DNA of 27,546 nucleotides, taken from the NCBI GenBank assembly GCA_039814715.1, contig JBCCAR010000042.1, positions 1-27,546 of the forward strand, in the 5' to 3' direction. Positions 8,356 through 15,535 of the stretch are shown here, in pieces. The position numbers were made by a program, and so were the translations under genes. Below the pieces are notes generated by a model that was not told the DNA's origin, made no database searches, and saw only the letters and a program-made list of their open reading frames with translations. Numbering within the stretch: the stretch's first letter is position 1; each line of letters opens with the position of its first letter. The stretch is from CAKZYD01 sp039814715. Its GTDB lineage: Bacteria; Pseudomonadota; Alphaproteobacteria; Sphingomonadales; CAKZYD01.

Positions 8356-9066
8356 ATGACCATTGCCGACGAAAACAACCAAACTGATTTCAGTGAGTTA
8401 CCAAATCTATGGCGCGAAAGGCACGCTAGCCATCGGTCTTTTGTAAAGCTCGAATTCAATATGTGCTTTCCGAAGCTGCTCACTGCGTACGGCTCAGTTT
8501 GGTCATCGGTTGTCTCTTACCAACACAGAATTCAGGGGATAAAATATACCGACAGAAATACTGATTATCAAAAAGCGCTATATTTTTGCGCACAATTTGT
8601 GATGGGTGTGGAGCTTACTAGTACGGCAATAATGGAGGGTCTTTACGCTCAGTCAGCCAACTTACTGAAACAGGAATTGGAACTGCTCGTTGCCATTGAT
8701 GAAATACTTCGTAGTGACCGGCAAGAAGGTAAAATCCCTCATGTTAGCAGGAGCCGTCTTTACTCCTTTGGTAAGAATTACGGCCAATTCAACGACATAG
8801 CGCATCCGGCTAAGTCTGACTTAGTTAAATGGTTCACATATTTTGAAAAGGATGATCGTAGCGGCCCAACAGCCGTTCCGATTTTTCGTAAAGCTTCAGC
8901 AAGATTCTGTTTCTCAAATCACTGCCAGTTTCTTGCAATTCAATTTGCTCAAATGTCAGACGTTTTTAAAGCAGTTTTTCAGGTGGAACCCAGCGCCGAA
9001 GAAGTAGAAGCTGTGAAGCGTTGCTTGAACATTCTGGCCGACGAAAAATTGATCGGTTCGATCTAG
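8356..9066 (+). CDS. Unrecognised protein, AT-richer than its neighbours
   Basis: I do not recognise this 236-residue protein. ATG 8356 is preferred over upstream in-frame starts because GGAAG (8347-8351) sits four bases before it. The protein looks soluble and largely helical, with no signal peptide or clear membrane span. Residues 70-160 have the look of a helical bundle: GVELTSTAIMEGLYAQSANLLKQELELL, then YGQFNDIAHPAK. That shape recalls uncharacterised proteins with a LLRQ-x-LE helix and a conserved Y..L/F..HP segment, but this is only an impression. A stretch RFCFSNH resembles the RX4-6H motif of HEPN RNases but is not convincing alone. Several lines counted by hand are about 35-47% GC, against 60% for a counted line of guaB. 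It also uses codons such as ATA, AGA and TTA that are scarce nearby. It is probably a horizontally acquired insertion between rlmE and guaB. Confidence 0.7.
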   Translation: MTIADENNQTDFSELPNLWRERHASHRSFVKLEFNMCFPKLLTAYGSVWSSVVSYQHRIQGIKYTDRNTDYQKALYFCAQFVMGVELTSTAIMEGLYAQSANLLKQELELLVAIDEILRSDRQEGKIPHVSRSRLYSFGKNYGQFNDIAHPAKSDLVKWFTYFEKDDRSGPTAVPIFRKASARFCFSNHCQFLAIQFAQMSDVFKAVFQVEPSAEEVEAVKRCLNILADEKLIGSI

Positions 9067-9084
9067 TCGACTTTTCTTGATCTA

Positions 9085-9104
9085 TTGCAAGTTTGCTATA
9101 GCAA
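9085..9104 (+). promoter_or_regulatory. Palindromic element upstream of guaB
   Basis: TTGCTATAGCAA at 9093-9104 is a perfect 12-base palindrome. It overlaps TTGCAAGTTTGC (9085-9096), which differs by one base from TTGCAAATTTGC upstream of pgi (4782-4793). The element lies about 90-110 bases before the guaB start in the 126-base gap after the AT-rich gene, a place suited to an operator or promoter. No clear -35/-10 pair was found. Confidence 0.35.
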
Positions 9105-9192
9105 TCACAGCAATTCCTTGCTTCCCTTCAAAGCTGCACCATGCCATAAGGCGCTGCAATCGAAAGACGGCCCGCGCGAAAGATTGCCCCTC

Positions 9193-10680
9193 ATGGACTT
9201 TAATGCTGATCTACCTCTTGGCTTAACATTTGATGATGTTTTGCTGATCCCTGGCGAATCCGACGTCCTGCCAGCGCAGACCAATATGGCGACGCAGATC
9301 ACCAAGTCGATTACACTCAATATTCCGCTGCTTTCGGCTGCGATGGACACGGTGACGGAAGCGGATATGGCGATCGTCATGGCGCAATCGGGCGGTATCG
9401 GCGTGCTTCACCGCAATAACGATGTAGCCGAGCAGGTCGAGATGATCCGCCAGGTCAAGCGCTTTGAAGCCGGCATGGTCGTCAACCCCGTAACCATGGG
9501 GCCGGACCAGACCCTGCGTGAAGCCTTGGAGCTCATGTCCTACCATAAAATCTCAGGTATTCCGGTTGTGGAAACCGCTCGAAATGGATTGCCAGGCAAA
9601 TTGATTGGCATTTTGACGAACCGGGATGTGCGTTTCGCTGAGCAGCTCGATCAGCCTGTTAAAGAACTAATGACAAAAGAAAATCTGGCCACGGTTACAA
9701 CCGGTGTCACGCAAGAGGAAGCGCGCAAAATCCTGCACCAACGCCGGATTGAAAAGCTCATCGTGGTCGACGATCACTATCGCTGTGTTGGGCTTGTGAC
9801 GGTGAAAGATATTGAAAAGGCTGTCGCCTATCCTGACGCGACCAAAGACAGCGTTGGCCGCTTACGTGTCGCAGCAGCGACGACCGTCGGTGAAGACGGT
9901 TTTACCCGTTCCGAAGCGCTTATTGATGCAGAAGCGGACGTGCTGATTCTAGATACTGCGCATGGCCATTCCAAGAGGGTGAGCGAAGCGCTGCGACGGA
10001 TCAAGCAGCAATCCAACTCCGTGCAGGTGATTGCGGGAAATGTGGCGACCGGTGACGCCGCTAAGGCGCTTATGGATGCTGGCGCGGATGGCATTAAGGT
10101 GGGCATCGGGCCAGGCTCGATCTGCACCACGCGCATTGTCGCCGGTGTCGGCGTTCCTCAACTTAGCGCTGTTCAAAACACGGTCGCAGCGTGCCGCGAG
10201 CAAGGCGTACCAGTCATTGCTGATGGCGGCATACGGACGTCTGGCGATGTTGCCAAGGCGATAGCTGCCGGTGCGTCAGCGAGCATGATGGGCTCGGTCT
10301 TAGCGGGCACAGCCGAAGCACCGGGCGACGTCTTTTTGTATCAAGGTCGCAGCTACAAGGCTTACCGCGGGATGGGCTCCGTCGGCGCAATGGCGCGCGG
10401 GTCTGCAGATCGCTATTTCCAGGAAGATATCAAAGATACAATGAAATTGGTGCCGGAAGGCATTGAGGGACAAGTGCCGTTTAAGGGCCCTGTCAAAGAT
10501 GTCCTTCACCAAATGGTTGGGGGATTGCGCGCAGCGATGGGCTATGTCGGCGCTGGCACGATTGCGCAAATGCATGAGCGTGCGCGCTTTATTCGCATCA
10601 CCAACGCAGGGCTGCGCGAAAGCCATGTCCATGACGTTGCGATCACGCGGGAAAGTCCTAATTATCCCTCAAACGGTTAA
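9193..10680 (+). CDS. guaB: Inosine-5'-monophosphate dehydrogenase
   Basis: The enzyme oxidises IMP to XMP with NAD+, the committed step to GTP. The frame is open from further upstream, but the conserved N-terminus (LTFDDVLLIPGES) indicates ATG 9193, giving 495 residues, the family norm; GAAAGA lies about nine bases upstream. The barrel is split by a CBS-domain pair (about residues 95-205, with SGIPVV and RRIEKLIVVDD). The active-site loop GIGPGSICTTR carries the catalytic Cys at residue 311. DGGIRTSGD, YRGMGSVGAM, and the flap region MHERARF followed by AGLRESHVHDV are intact. It is followed nine bases later by rsmB, so the two form one unit. Confidence 0.98.
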   Translation: MDFNADLPLGLTFDDVLLIPGESDVLPAQTNMATQITKSITLNIPLLSAAMDTVTEADMAIVMAQSGGIGVLHRNNDVAEQVEMIRQVKRFEAGMVVNPVTMGPDQTLREALELMSYHKISGIPVVETARNGLPGKLIGILTNRDVRFAEQLDQPVKELMTKENLATVTTGVTQEEARKILHQRRIEKLIVVDDHYRCVGLVTVKDIEKAVAYPDATKDSVGRLRVAAATTVGEDGFTRSEALIDAEADVLILDTAHGHSKRVSEALRRIKQQSNSVQVIAGNVATGDAAKALMDAGADGIKVGIGPGSICTTRIVAGVGVPQLSAVQNTVAACREQGVPVIADGGIRTSGDVAKAIAAGASASMMGSVLAGTAEAPGDVFLYQGRSYKAYRGMGSVGAMARGSADRYFQEDIKDTMKLVPEGIEGQVPFKGPVKDVLHQMVGGLRAAMGYVGAGTIAQMHERARFIRITNAGLRESHVHDVAITRESPNYPSNG

Positions 10681-10689
10681 AGCGGGTCC

Positions 10690-12003
10690 ATGACCCCCGA
10701 TGCACGCCTGCAGGCGGCGATTGAGCTGCTTGATGAGGTCGATGAAAGCAACCGCCAGAAAGGCTTGCCGGTTGATGAGTTGATCCGCGGCTATTTTCGA
10801 AAGCGGCGCTATGCCGGCAGCAAAGATCGCCGGGCGGTCCGCGCGCTTTTGTTTGATATGCTCCGCGACTGGGGCAGGGCACGCTGGCTTGCCGAAGCTG
10901 TTCATTTGCCGCCCGTGGCTCGCAGCCATGCGTTGGGCTTTGCTGTGCTGAACGGGCAGGGACTTATTGATCTGTTTGGCGCGAGCACCTACGGGCCGCA
11001 CCGATTGGATATTGACGAAATGACAGCGGTTGGGCGCATGGACGCAGCGCGCGCAACACTGCCTGATTATGCCGTCCAAAACGTCCCAGAAGATGTCTTT
11101 CAAGCGCTTTGTGAACGTTACGGCGATGCCTTGGAAACGGTATTGCCAGCACCGAATGAACGCGCGCCGCTGACGCTGCGGACCAATGAAAACACCACGC
11201 AGGCCGATACCCTTCTCGGGCTGATAGAGGAGGCCGGGCATGCGGCGATCCTTGGGGCATACGCCCTGGGCGCCGTGGTGCTGCCGCAAGCTTATGAAGT
11301 AAAACAGATGTCCTGGGTGGAGGACGGTCTTGCCGAAGTGCAAGATGAAGCCAGTCAGCTTTGCGCTCTCATGGTTTCCCCGCCGCCTGGATCGACGGTT
11401 GTGGACTTATGTGCAGGCGCTGGCGGCAAAGCGCTCGCGATTGCAGCGCGGCATCCAAAAGTCAAAGTGGTTGCCTGCGATGTCTCTGAAAAACGCTTGG
11501 CTGAGCTAAAGCTAAGGGCTGAGCGCGCGAAGCTGGACAATATTGACGTCATCACGCTGCCTTCAGCCTACCCAAACCAGGACGCGCCAGACCTAGCGAA
11601 AATCGCTGGCGCAGCGCACTGGGTCTTGGTGGACGCGCCGTGCGGCTCGAGCGGTACATGGCGCCGCCATCCGGCACTGCGCTATCGCTATTCAGTTGAA
11701 GACATACAAGGTTTTGCGCAGAAACAACTCTCCTTGGCGCGTGCTGGTGTGTCGTTGCTGCGGCAAGGGGGGCGTTTGACGTTTGCAACATGCTCAATCT
11801 TGCCGCAGGAAGGCGAGGGCGTATTATCTGCCTTGCTTAGCCAAGAAAATGGCCTGTCGCCAATCGCCTATGAAGCGCTGCTGAGTGGGTGCGTCAAAAA
11901 AATGCCTGATACGCTTTCCAATATTAAGGAATGGCTGCTATTGTCTCCGCCAATGCACGATTGTGACGGTTTTTTCTGCGGAACCATGCGGTTTCAGCAA
12001 TGA
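10690..12003 (+). CDS. rsmB: RsmB-family 16S rRNA (cytosine-5)-methyltransferase
   Basis: This 437-residue protein has an N-terminal helical NusB/RsmB-like region with RRAVRALLFDMLR (about 45-60). The C-terminal Rossmann methyltransferase carries VQDEASQLCALM, the SAM loop DLCAGAGGKALAIA, DAPCGSSGTWRRHP with C318, and TFATCSILPQEGE with C368. The two cysteines are the nucleophile and release residues of m5C RNA methyltransferases. The terminal DCDGFFCGTM is typical. RsmB modifies C967 of 16S rRNA in E. coli; the exact target here is inferred. The N-terminal region is shorter and more divergent than in the E. coli protein, as is usual for alphaproteobacterial homologues. It is nine bases downstream of guaB and 26 bases before the TPR gene. 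Confidence 0.9.
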   Translation: MTPDARLQAAIELLDEVDESNRQKGLPVDELIRGYFRKRRYAGSKDRRAVRALLFDMLRDWGRARWLAEAVHLPPVARSHALGFAVLNGQGLIDLFGASTYGPHRLDIDEMTAVGRMDAARATLPDYAVQNVPEDVFQALCERYGDALETVLPAPNERAPLTLRTNENTTQADTLLGLIEEAGHAAILGAYALGAVVLPQAYEVKQMSWVEDGLAEVQDEASQLCALMVSPPPGSTVVDLCAGAGGKALAIAARHPKVKVVACDVSEKRLAELKLRAERAKLDNIDVITLPSAYPNQDAPDLAKIAGAAHWVLVDAPCGSSGTWRRHPALRYRYSVEDIQGFAQKQLSLARAGVSLLRQGGRLTFATCSILPQEGEGVLSALLSQENGLSPIAYEALLSGCVKKMPDTLSNIKEWLLLSPPMHDCDGFFCGTMRFQQ

Positions 12004-12029
12004 TGAATTGAGTGGGCTCGGGAGTGAAT

Positions 12030-12509
12030 ATGAGAGTGTTGTTTGTGATTGCAGCTGCGATAAGCCTCGCTGCGGCTCCCAGCGTTGCGGCAAAGCCGCC
12101 GGTGCAAATCTCCCAGCAGATGGTCTCCGAAGCTGAAAAGACAAGCAAAAACGGTGATTTAGAAGGGGCTGCCCGGCTGTATGAAGCCGCAATTGTCGCT
12201 GATCCGGCCAGCGTTGATGCTTATGTCGGCCTTGGCCAAACACAAGCTGCTCTCAAGCGCCCAAAGTCTGCCAAGCGCTATTTTGAGACCGCAGTCAAAA
12301 TCGATCCAAACAACCTTTCTGCCCTTGAAGCGCAGTCTGTTCATCTCATCACACTCGGCGACCTGTCTGAGGCAGAGAGAAATATCAACCGACTGAGGCG
12401 CTTGTGCGTGAATGGGTGCACAGAACTCTCAACGGTGTTGAAGGCCTACGATACGGCGTTAGAAGAGACGCGTACGCGCGTCCTCGGTTCTGGACCTGAT
12501 GGGCGATAA
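12030..12509 (+). CDS. Small exported TPR-repeat protein
   Basis: This is a 159-residue protein. ATG 12030 is chosen because GGAG (12021-12024) lies five bases upstream; a GTG at 12012 would bury the signal peptide. Residues 1-20 form a signal peptide (MRVLFVIAAAISLAAAPSVAA) with probable cleavage before KPPV. Two or three tetratricopeptide repeats follow: NGDLEGAARLYEAAIVADPA, then DAYVGLGQTQAALKRPKSAKRYFETAVKID and ALEAQSVHLITLGDLSEAERNI. Two Cys residues occur in CVNGC near the C-terminus, spaced four apart and possibly disulfide-bonded in the periplasm. It is likely a periplasmic protein-protein interaction module; no specific role can be assigned. It is probably co-transcribed with guaB-rsmB. 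Confidence 0.75.
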   Translation: MRVLFVIAAAISLAAAPSVAAKPPVQISQQMVSEAEKTSKNGDLEGAARLYEAAIVADPASVDAYVGLGQTQAALKRPKSAKRYFETAVKIDPNNLSALEAQSVHLITLGDLSEAERNINRLRRLCVNGCTELSTVLKAYDTALEETRTRVLGSGPDGR

Positions 12510-12536
12510 GACGTCTGAGCATTCTCCAGCGTGCGA

Positions 12537-12569
12537 GGCAAACAGCCACATGGTTCTATGTGCCTTGCC
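12537..12569 (+). terminator. Stem-loop between the TPR gene and hemA
   Basis: CACAT (12547-12551) pairs with ATGTG (12558-12562) around GGTTCT, and outside an internal loop GGCAA (12537-12541) pairs with TTGCC (12565-12569). There is no T-tract. It could end the guaB-rsmB-TPR transcript or lie in a hemA leader. The rest of the 226-base gap shows no clear FnrL-type TTGAT-N4-ATCAA site. Confidence 0.3.
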
Positions 12570-12735
12570 ATCTTACATGTGCGCTGCGTGTAGGTGTTTA
12601 GTAACGTCAAATGACCTAAATAACTCATAGCGAGAAAATCAGTTTAAAAGCAGCGCGGCAAAAGGGGTATAGCCAGCGGCGGATATGGTGGCAATTGGAG
12701 GCGACCAGTGCCTTTTGGGCCGGACGGGAAACGAC

Positions 12736-14010
12736 ATGAAGTTTCAAACCTACTTTGACGCAGCTGTAAAGCAGCTCAAAGACGAAAATCGGTACCGGGT
12801 CTTTGCAGACCTTGAACGCCGTGTCGGCGCGTTCCCAAACGCCGTTTTCCGGGATGGTGATGACGCAAAAGACGTCGTGGTTTGGTGTTCTAATGACTAT
12901 TTAGGCATGGGCCAGCACCCTGATGTTCTACGCGCGCTGTGCGATACGGCAAAAACAGCGGGCTCCGGCGCCGGGGGGACCCGCAATATCAGCGGTACAA
13001 GTCATCCACTTGTCAGCCTTGAAAATGAGCTGGCAGATCTTCATCAAAAAGAAGCGGCGCTTGTCTTTACCTCTGGCTTTGTTTCAAACGAAGCATCGCT
13101 ATCCACCCTGGGTAAGCTTCTACCCAATTGCTTGATTTTGTCAGATGAGCTCAATCATGCGTCAATGATTGAAGGCATTCGCCGTGCAGGATGCGAGAAA
13201 AAGTTGTTCCGCCATAATGACCTAGCGCATCTGGAGGCGCTTTTAAAAGAGCAACCGTTTGATCGCCCCAAGCTAATCGCCTTTGAGTCCGTTTATTCCA
13301 TGGACGGCGATATCGCTCCGATAGAAGCGATCGCTGATTTAGCAGACCAGTATAACGCCCTGACCTATATTGATGAGGTTCATGCGGTTGGCATGTATGG
13401 CCAGCGCGGCGGCGGGATGACAGACGCACTGGGACTTTCACACCGGATCGATGTGATTGAAGGCACGCTTGCAAAGGCGTTCGGAACGCTTGGTGGCTAT
13501 ATTACTGGCAGCGCTGCTTTGGTGGACGCTATTCGCTCCTATGCGCCTGGCTTTATTTTTACGACCGCACTGCCGCCTGCCATTACAGCCGCGGCGACGG
13601 CATCCATTCGCCATCTCAAACGATCTCAAATTGAGCGCAAAGCGCAGCAGCGCCAGGTCGCAGAAACAATAGAGGTGCTGACCGCAGCAGGGCTGCCCGT
13701 TATGCCGACGCAGACCCATATCGTACCGTTGTTGGTTGCTGATCCAACTGCCTGCAAGGCTGCAAGTGATCGGCTTTTGGAAAAGCACGATATCTATATT
13801 CAGCCGATCAATTATCCCACAGTGCCGCGGGGCACCGAGCGGCTGCGCATTACGCCAACACCGTTTCATGATGAAACGCTGATCTTAGCGCTTCGCGATG
13901 CACTGCTAGAAGTGTGGTCTCACCTTGGGCTAAGCCTTGCTGGTGGCGAAAACGTGGATGCTGACCTTGCTATAGCTGACCGCATTGCGATCCACAGGTC
14001 CGGTGGCTGA
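12736..14010 (+). CDS. hemA: 5-aminolevulinate synthase
   Basis: The enzyme condenses glycine and succinyl-CoA to 5-aminolevulinate, the first step of haem synthesis by the Shemin pathway. The frame extends upstream, but ATG 12736 is preceded by GGGAA at five bases and gives the family-typical start MKFQTYFDAAVKQLKDE. The 424-residue protein contains RYRVFADLER, VVWCSNDYLGMGQHP, FTSGFVSNEA, DELNHASMIEGIRR, DEVHAVGMYG and EGTLAKAFGTLGGY, with the PLP lysine at residue 247. It ends with PINYPTVPRGTERLRITPTP. RYRVFADLER and YPTVPRGTERLR distinguish it from the related BioF and Kbl enzymes. The last eight bases overlap the start of ppk2. I see no haem-regulatory CP motif. Confidence 0.96.
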   Translation: MKFQTYFDAAVKQLKDENRYRVFADLERRVGAFPNAVFRDGDDAKDVVVWCSNDYLGMGQHPDVLRALCDTAKTAGSGAGGTRNISGTSHPLVSLENELADLHQKEAALVFTSGFVSNEASLSTLGKLLPNCLILSDELNHASMIEGIRRAGCEKKLFRHNDLAHLEALLKEQPFDRPKLIAFESVYSMDGDIAPIEAIADLADQYNALTYIDEVHAVGMYGQRGGGMTDALGLSHRIDVIEGTLAKAFGTLGGYITGSAALVDAIRSYAPGFIFTTALPPAITAAATASIRHLKRSQIERKAQQRQVAETIEVLTAAGLPVMPTQTHIVPLLVADPTACKAASDRLLEKHDIYIQPINYPTVPRGTERLRITPTPFHDETLILALRDALLEVWSHLGLSLAGGENVDADLAIADRIAIHRSGG

Positions 14011-14848
14011 CGCTCCAAGCATTGGTAGAGGCATAGCGCCGGATCACATTGTTGATCCAGCCTATCAAGGTGCGTGGCGCGCTGACCTTGGCACAATCCC
14101 GACCTCCCTGTCGCTCGAAAAGCCGCTATATGAAGAGCAACTCAAGGCGCTGCAGACCGATTTGATGGTGCTGCATAACGCGCTGATGGCGGAGAAGCGG
14201 CGCGCGATCATCGTCTTTGAAGGCTGGGATGCAGCTGGAAAAGGCGGCGCTATTAAGCGTTTAACTGCCCGTTGGGACCCGCGCGGCTATAAAGTTTGGC
14301 CCATCGCTGCGCCGGATGCCCATGAGCGTTCCCGACATTATCTTTATCGTTTCTGGAAGCGTCTTCCTGGCAATGGTGAAGTCGCCATTTTTGACCGCAG
14401 TTGGTACGGCCGTGTTCTCGTCGAGCGCGTCGAAGGGTTCTGCGATGAAGCGGCCTGGCAACGCTCTTATGAGGAGATCTGTCAGTTTGAAAAAACGCTC
14501 GTCGATAACGGGTCGCGCATCATCAAATTCTTTTTGAATGTGAGTCCTGACGAACAAGCTGAGCGCTTTTTAGGCCGCCTCGAAGTGCCGCATAAACGCT
14601 GGAAAATCACTGAGGATGATTTTCGAAACCGCGCTAAGCGGCCAGACTATACCGCTGCGATAGAAGATATGCTCGCTAAAACGCATACAGACTACGCGCC
14701 TTGGATCGTTGTTCCAGGCGATCAAAAGCGCTTCTCGCGGGTTGCGGTTTTGTCGGCCATCAAAGCTTGGCTTGATGATTTTGGTCTTGATCAAGACCCG
14801 CCTTTATCTGCTGAATTAGCAGACCGTGCAGAAAAACTAAAAAAATAA
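14003..14848 (+). CDS. ppk2: PPK2-family polyphosphate kinase
   Basis: PPK2 enzymes transfer phosphate between polyphosphate and nucleoside mono- or diphosphates. The protein is 281 residues with a single PPK2 domain, so it is not a tandem two-domain form. Key motifs are the Walker A loop FEGWDAAGKGGAIKRL (G74-G82), DPRGYKVWPIAAPDAHE, the Walker B/lid stretch IFDRSWYGRVLVERVEGF, and FFLNVSPDEQAERF. RLEVPHKRWKIT and WIVVPGDQKRFSRVAVL complete the fold. GTG 14003 is preferred: CAGG lies about five bases upstream and the start falls inside the hemA end, an 8-base overlap that implies coupling. A TTG at 13985 is an alternative. Whether it acts on AMP, ADP or GDP cannot be decided from sequence. 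Confidence 0.9.
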   Translation: MADAPSIGRGIAPDHIVDPAYQGAWRADLGTIPTSLSLEKPLYEEQLKALQTDLMVLHNALMAEKRRAIIVFEGWDAAGKGGAIKRLTARWDPRGYKVWPIAAPDAHERSRHYLYRFWKRLPGNGEVAIFDRSWYGRVLVERVEGFCDEAAWQRSYEEICQFEKTLVDNGSRIIKFFLNVSPDEQAERFLGRLEVPHKRWKITEDDFRNRAKRPDYTAAIEDMLAKTHTDYAPWIVVPGDQKRFSRVAVLSAIKAWLDDFGLDQDPPLSAELADRAEKLKK

Positions 14849-14937
14849 CGTGTCCGAGCGAAGGGTTTTGTTTGCCAAGCACGTAGGAGGGGTAAGGCCA
14901 ACGCACTGCACCTTTTTACGTTTGGAGACATAAACCA

Positions 14938-15450
14938 ATGCAAAAATCCCTGACCATTGCGCTTTTAAGCGCTACCGCTATTTTATTTACTGGCTCAACT
15001 ATGGCTCTTGCTGCCTCTGGTGACCGCGAAGCTCGCTTTGAGCGAATGATGACTCACCTCGACACGGACCAGTCTGGCGCTGTGAGCTTTGAAGAGTTTG
15101 CAAAAAGCGGCGATGAACGTTTTGCCCGCATGGATGTCGATGAGGATGGACTGGTGACGCCTGAAGAGCGCGAAGCTGCCAAAGCTGCTGCGATGGAAGA
15201 GCGTGAAGACAGAGGCGGAAAAAAGGGCAAGCGCAGCCGTAAACGCGGCGGCAAAGGCCTTGGCGAAGCGCGCCTTGACCGGGTCGATACAGATCAAGAT
15301 GGCAATATCTCTCTCGCAGAACACAATGCCGCCCAGCAGCAGCATTTTGCTTCCCTGGACGCCGATGGCAGCGGCGCTGTGACAAGCGAGGAATTTAAAG
15401 CGCAAATGGAAAACCGCCGGGCGCAAATGAAAGAACGCCGCTGGGAATAA
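14938..15450 (+). CDS. Exported four-EF-hand calcium-binding protein
   Basis: This is a 170-residue protein with a signal peptide (residues 1-25, ending TMALA before ASGDRE) and four intact 12-residue EF-hand loops: DTDQSGAVSFEE (42-53), DVDEDGLVTPEE (66-77), DTDQDGNISLAE (117-128) and DADGSGAVTSEE (141-152). All have Asp at positions 1 and 3, Gly at 6 and Glu at 12, so Ca2+ binding is likely. The two pairs are separated by a very basic linker, GGKKGKRSRKRGGKG (93-107), which could contact membranes or polyanions. GGAG lies about 12 bases before the ATG. Its function is unknown; it is probably a periplasmic calcium sensor or buffer. It converges on the lytic transglycosylase gene. Confidence 0.88.
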   Translation: MQKSLTIALLSATAILFTGSTMALAASGDREARFERMMTHLDTDQSGAVSFEEFAKSGDERFARMDVDEDGLVTPEEREAAKAAAMEEREDRGGKKGKRSRKRGGKGLGEARLDRVDTDQDGNISLAEHNAAQQQHFASLDADGSGAVTSEEFKAQMENRRAQMKERRWE

Positions 15451-15469
15451 TAGCAGCACGCTCTCCCTG

Positions 15470-15490
15470 ACCGGCCATTCGCCGGTTTCT
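15470..15490 (+). terminator. First hairpin after the EF-hand gene
   Basis: ACCGGC (15470-15475) pairs perfectly with GCCGGT (15481-15486) around CATTC, followed by TTCT. The T-run is short. It sits 20 bases after the stop and 15 bases before a stronger terminator. Confidence 0.5.
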
Positions 15491-15492
15491 TG

Positions 15493-15532
15493 CAAAAAGG
15501 TCTCTCGCTTCCCCCTGCGAGGGAGCTTTTTT
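15493..15532. terminator. Bidirectional intrinsic terminator between convergent genes
   Basis: TCTCTCGC (15501-15508) pairs with GCGAGGGA (15517-15524), with one G-U pair, around TTCCCCCT. GC and six Ts (15527-15532) follow on the plus strand. On the minus strand the same stem is followed by CC and a T5 run (complement of 15494-15498). It therefore can end both the EF-hand transcript and the transglycosylase transcript, whose stop codon is only three bases away. Confidence 0.75.
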
Positions 15533-15535
15533 CGC

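Noticed and set aside
8881..8960. RFCFSNH in the orphan protein as a HEPN RNase motif
   Set aside because: The spacing fits RX4-6H, but the surrounding residues do not show the expected pattern, so it is noted only as a hint and not used for the call.
10669..11343. Minus-strand open frame of 224 codons opposite rsmB
   Set aside because: It is antisense to a confidently identified methyltransferase and has no coherent domain.
12510..12735. FnrL-type operator before hemA
   Set aside because: No TTGAT-N4-ATCAA or close variant could be found in the gap.
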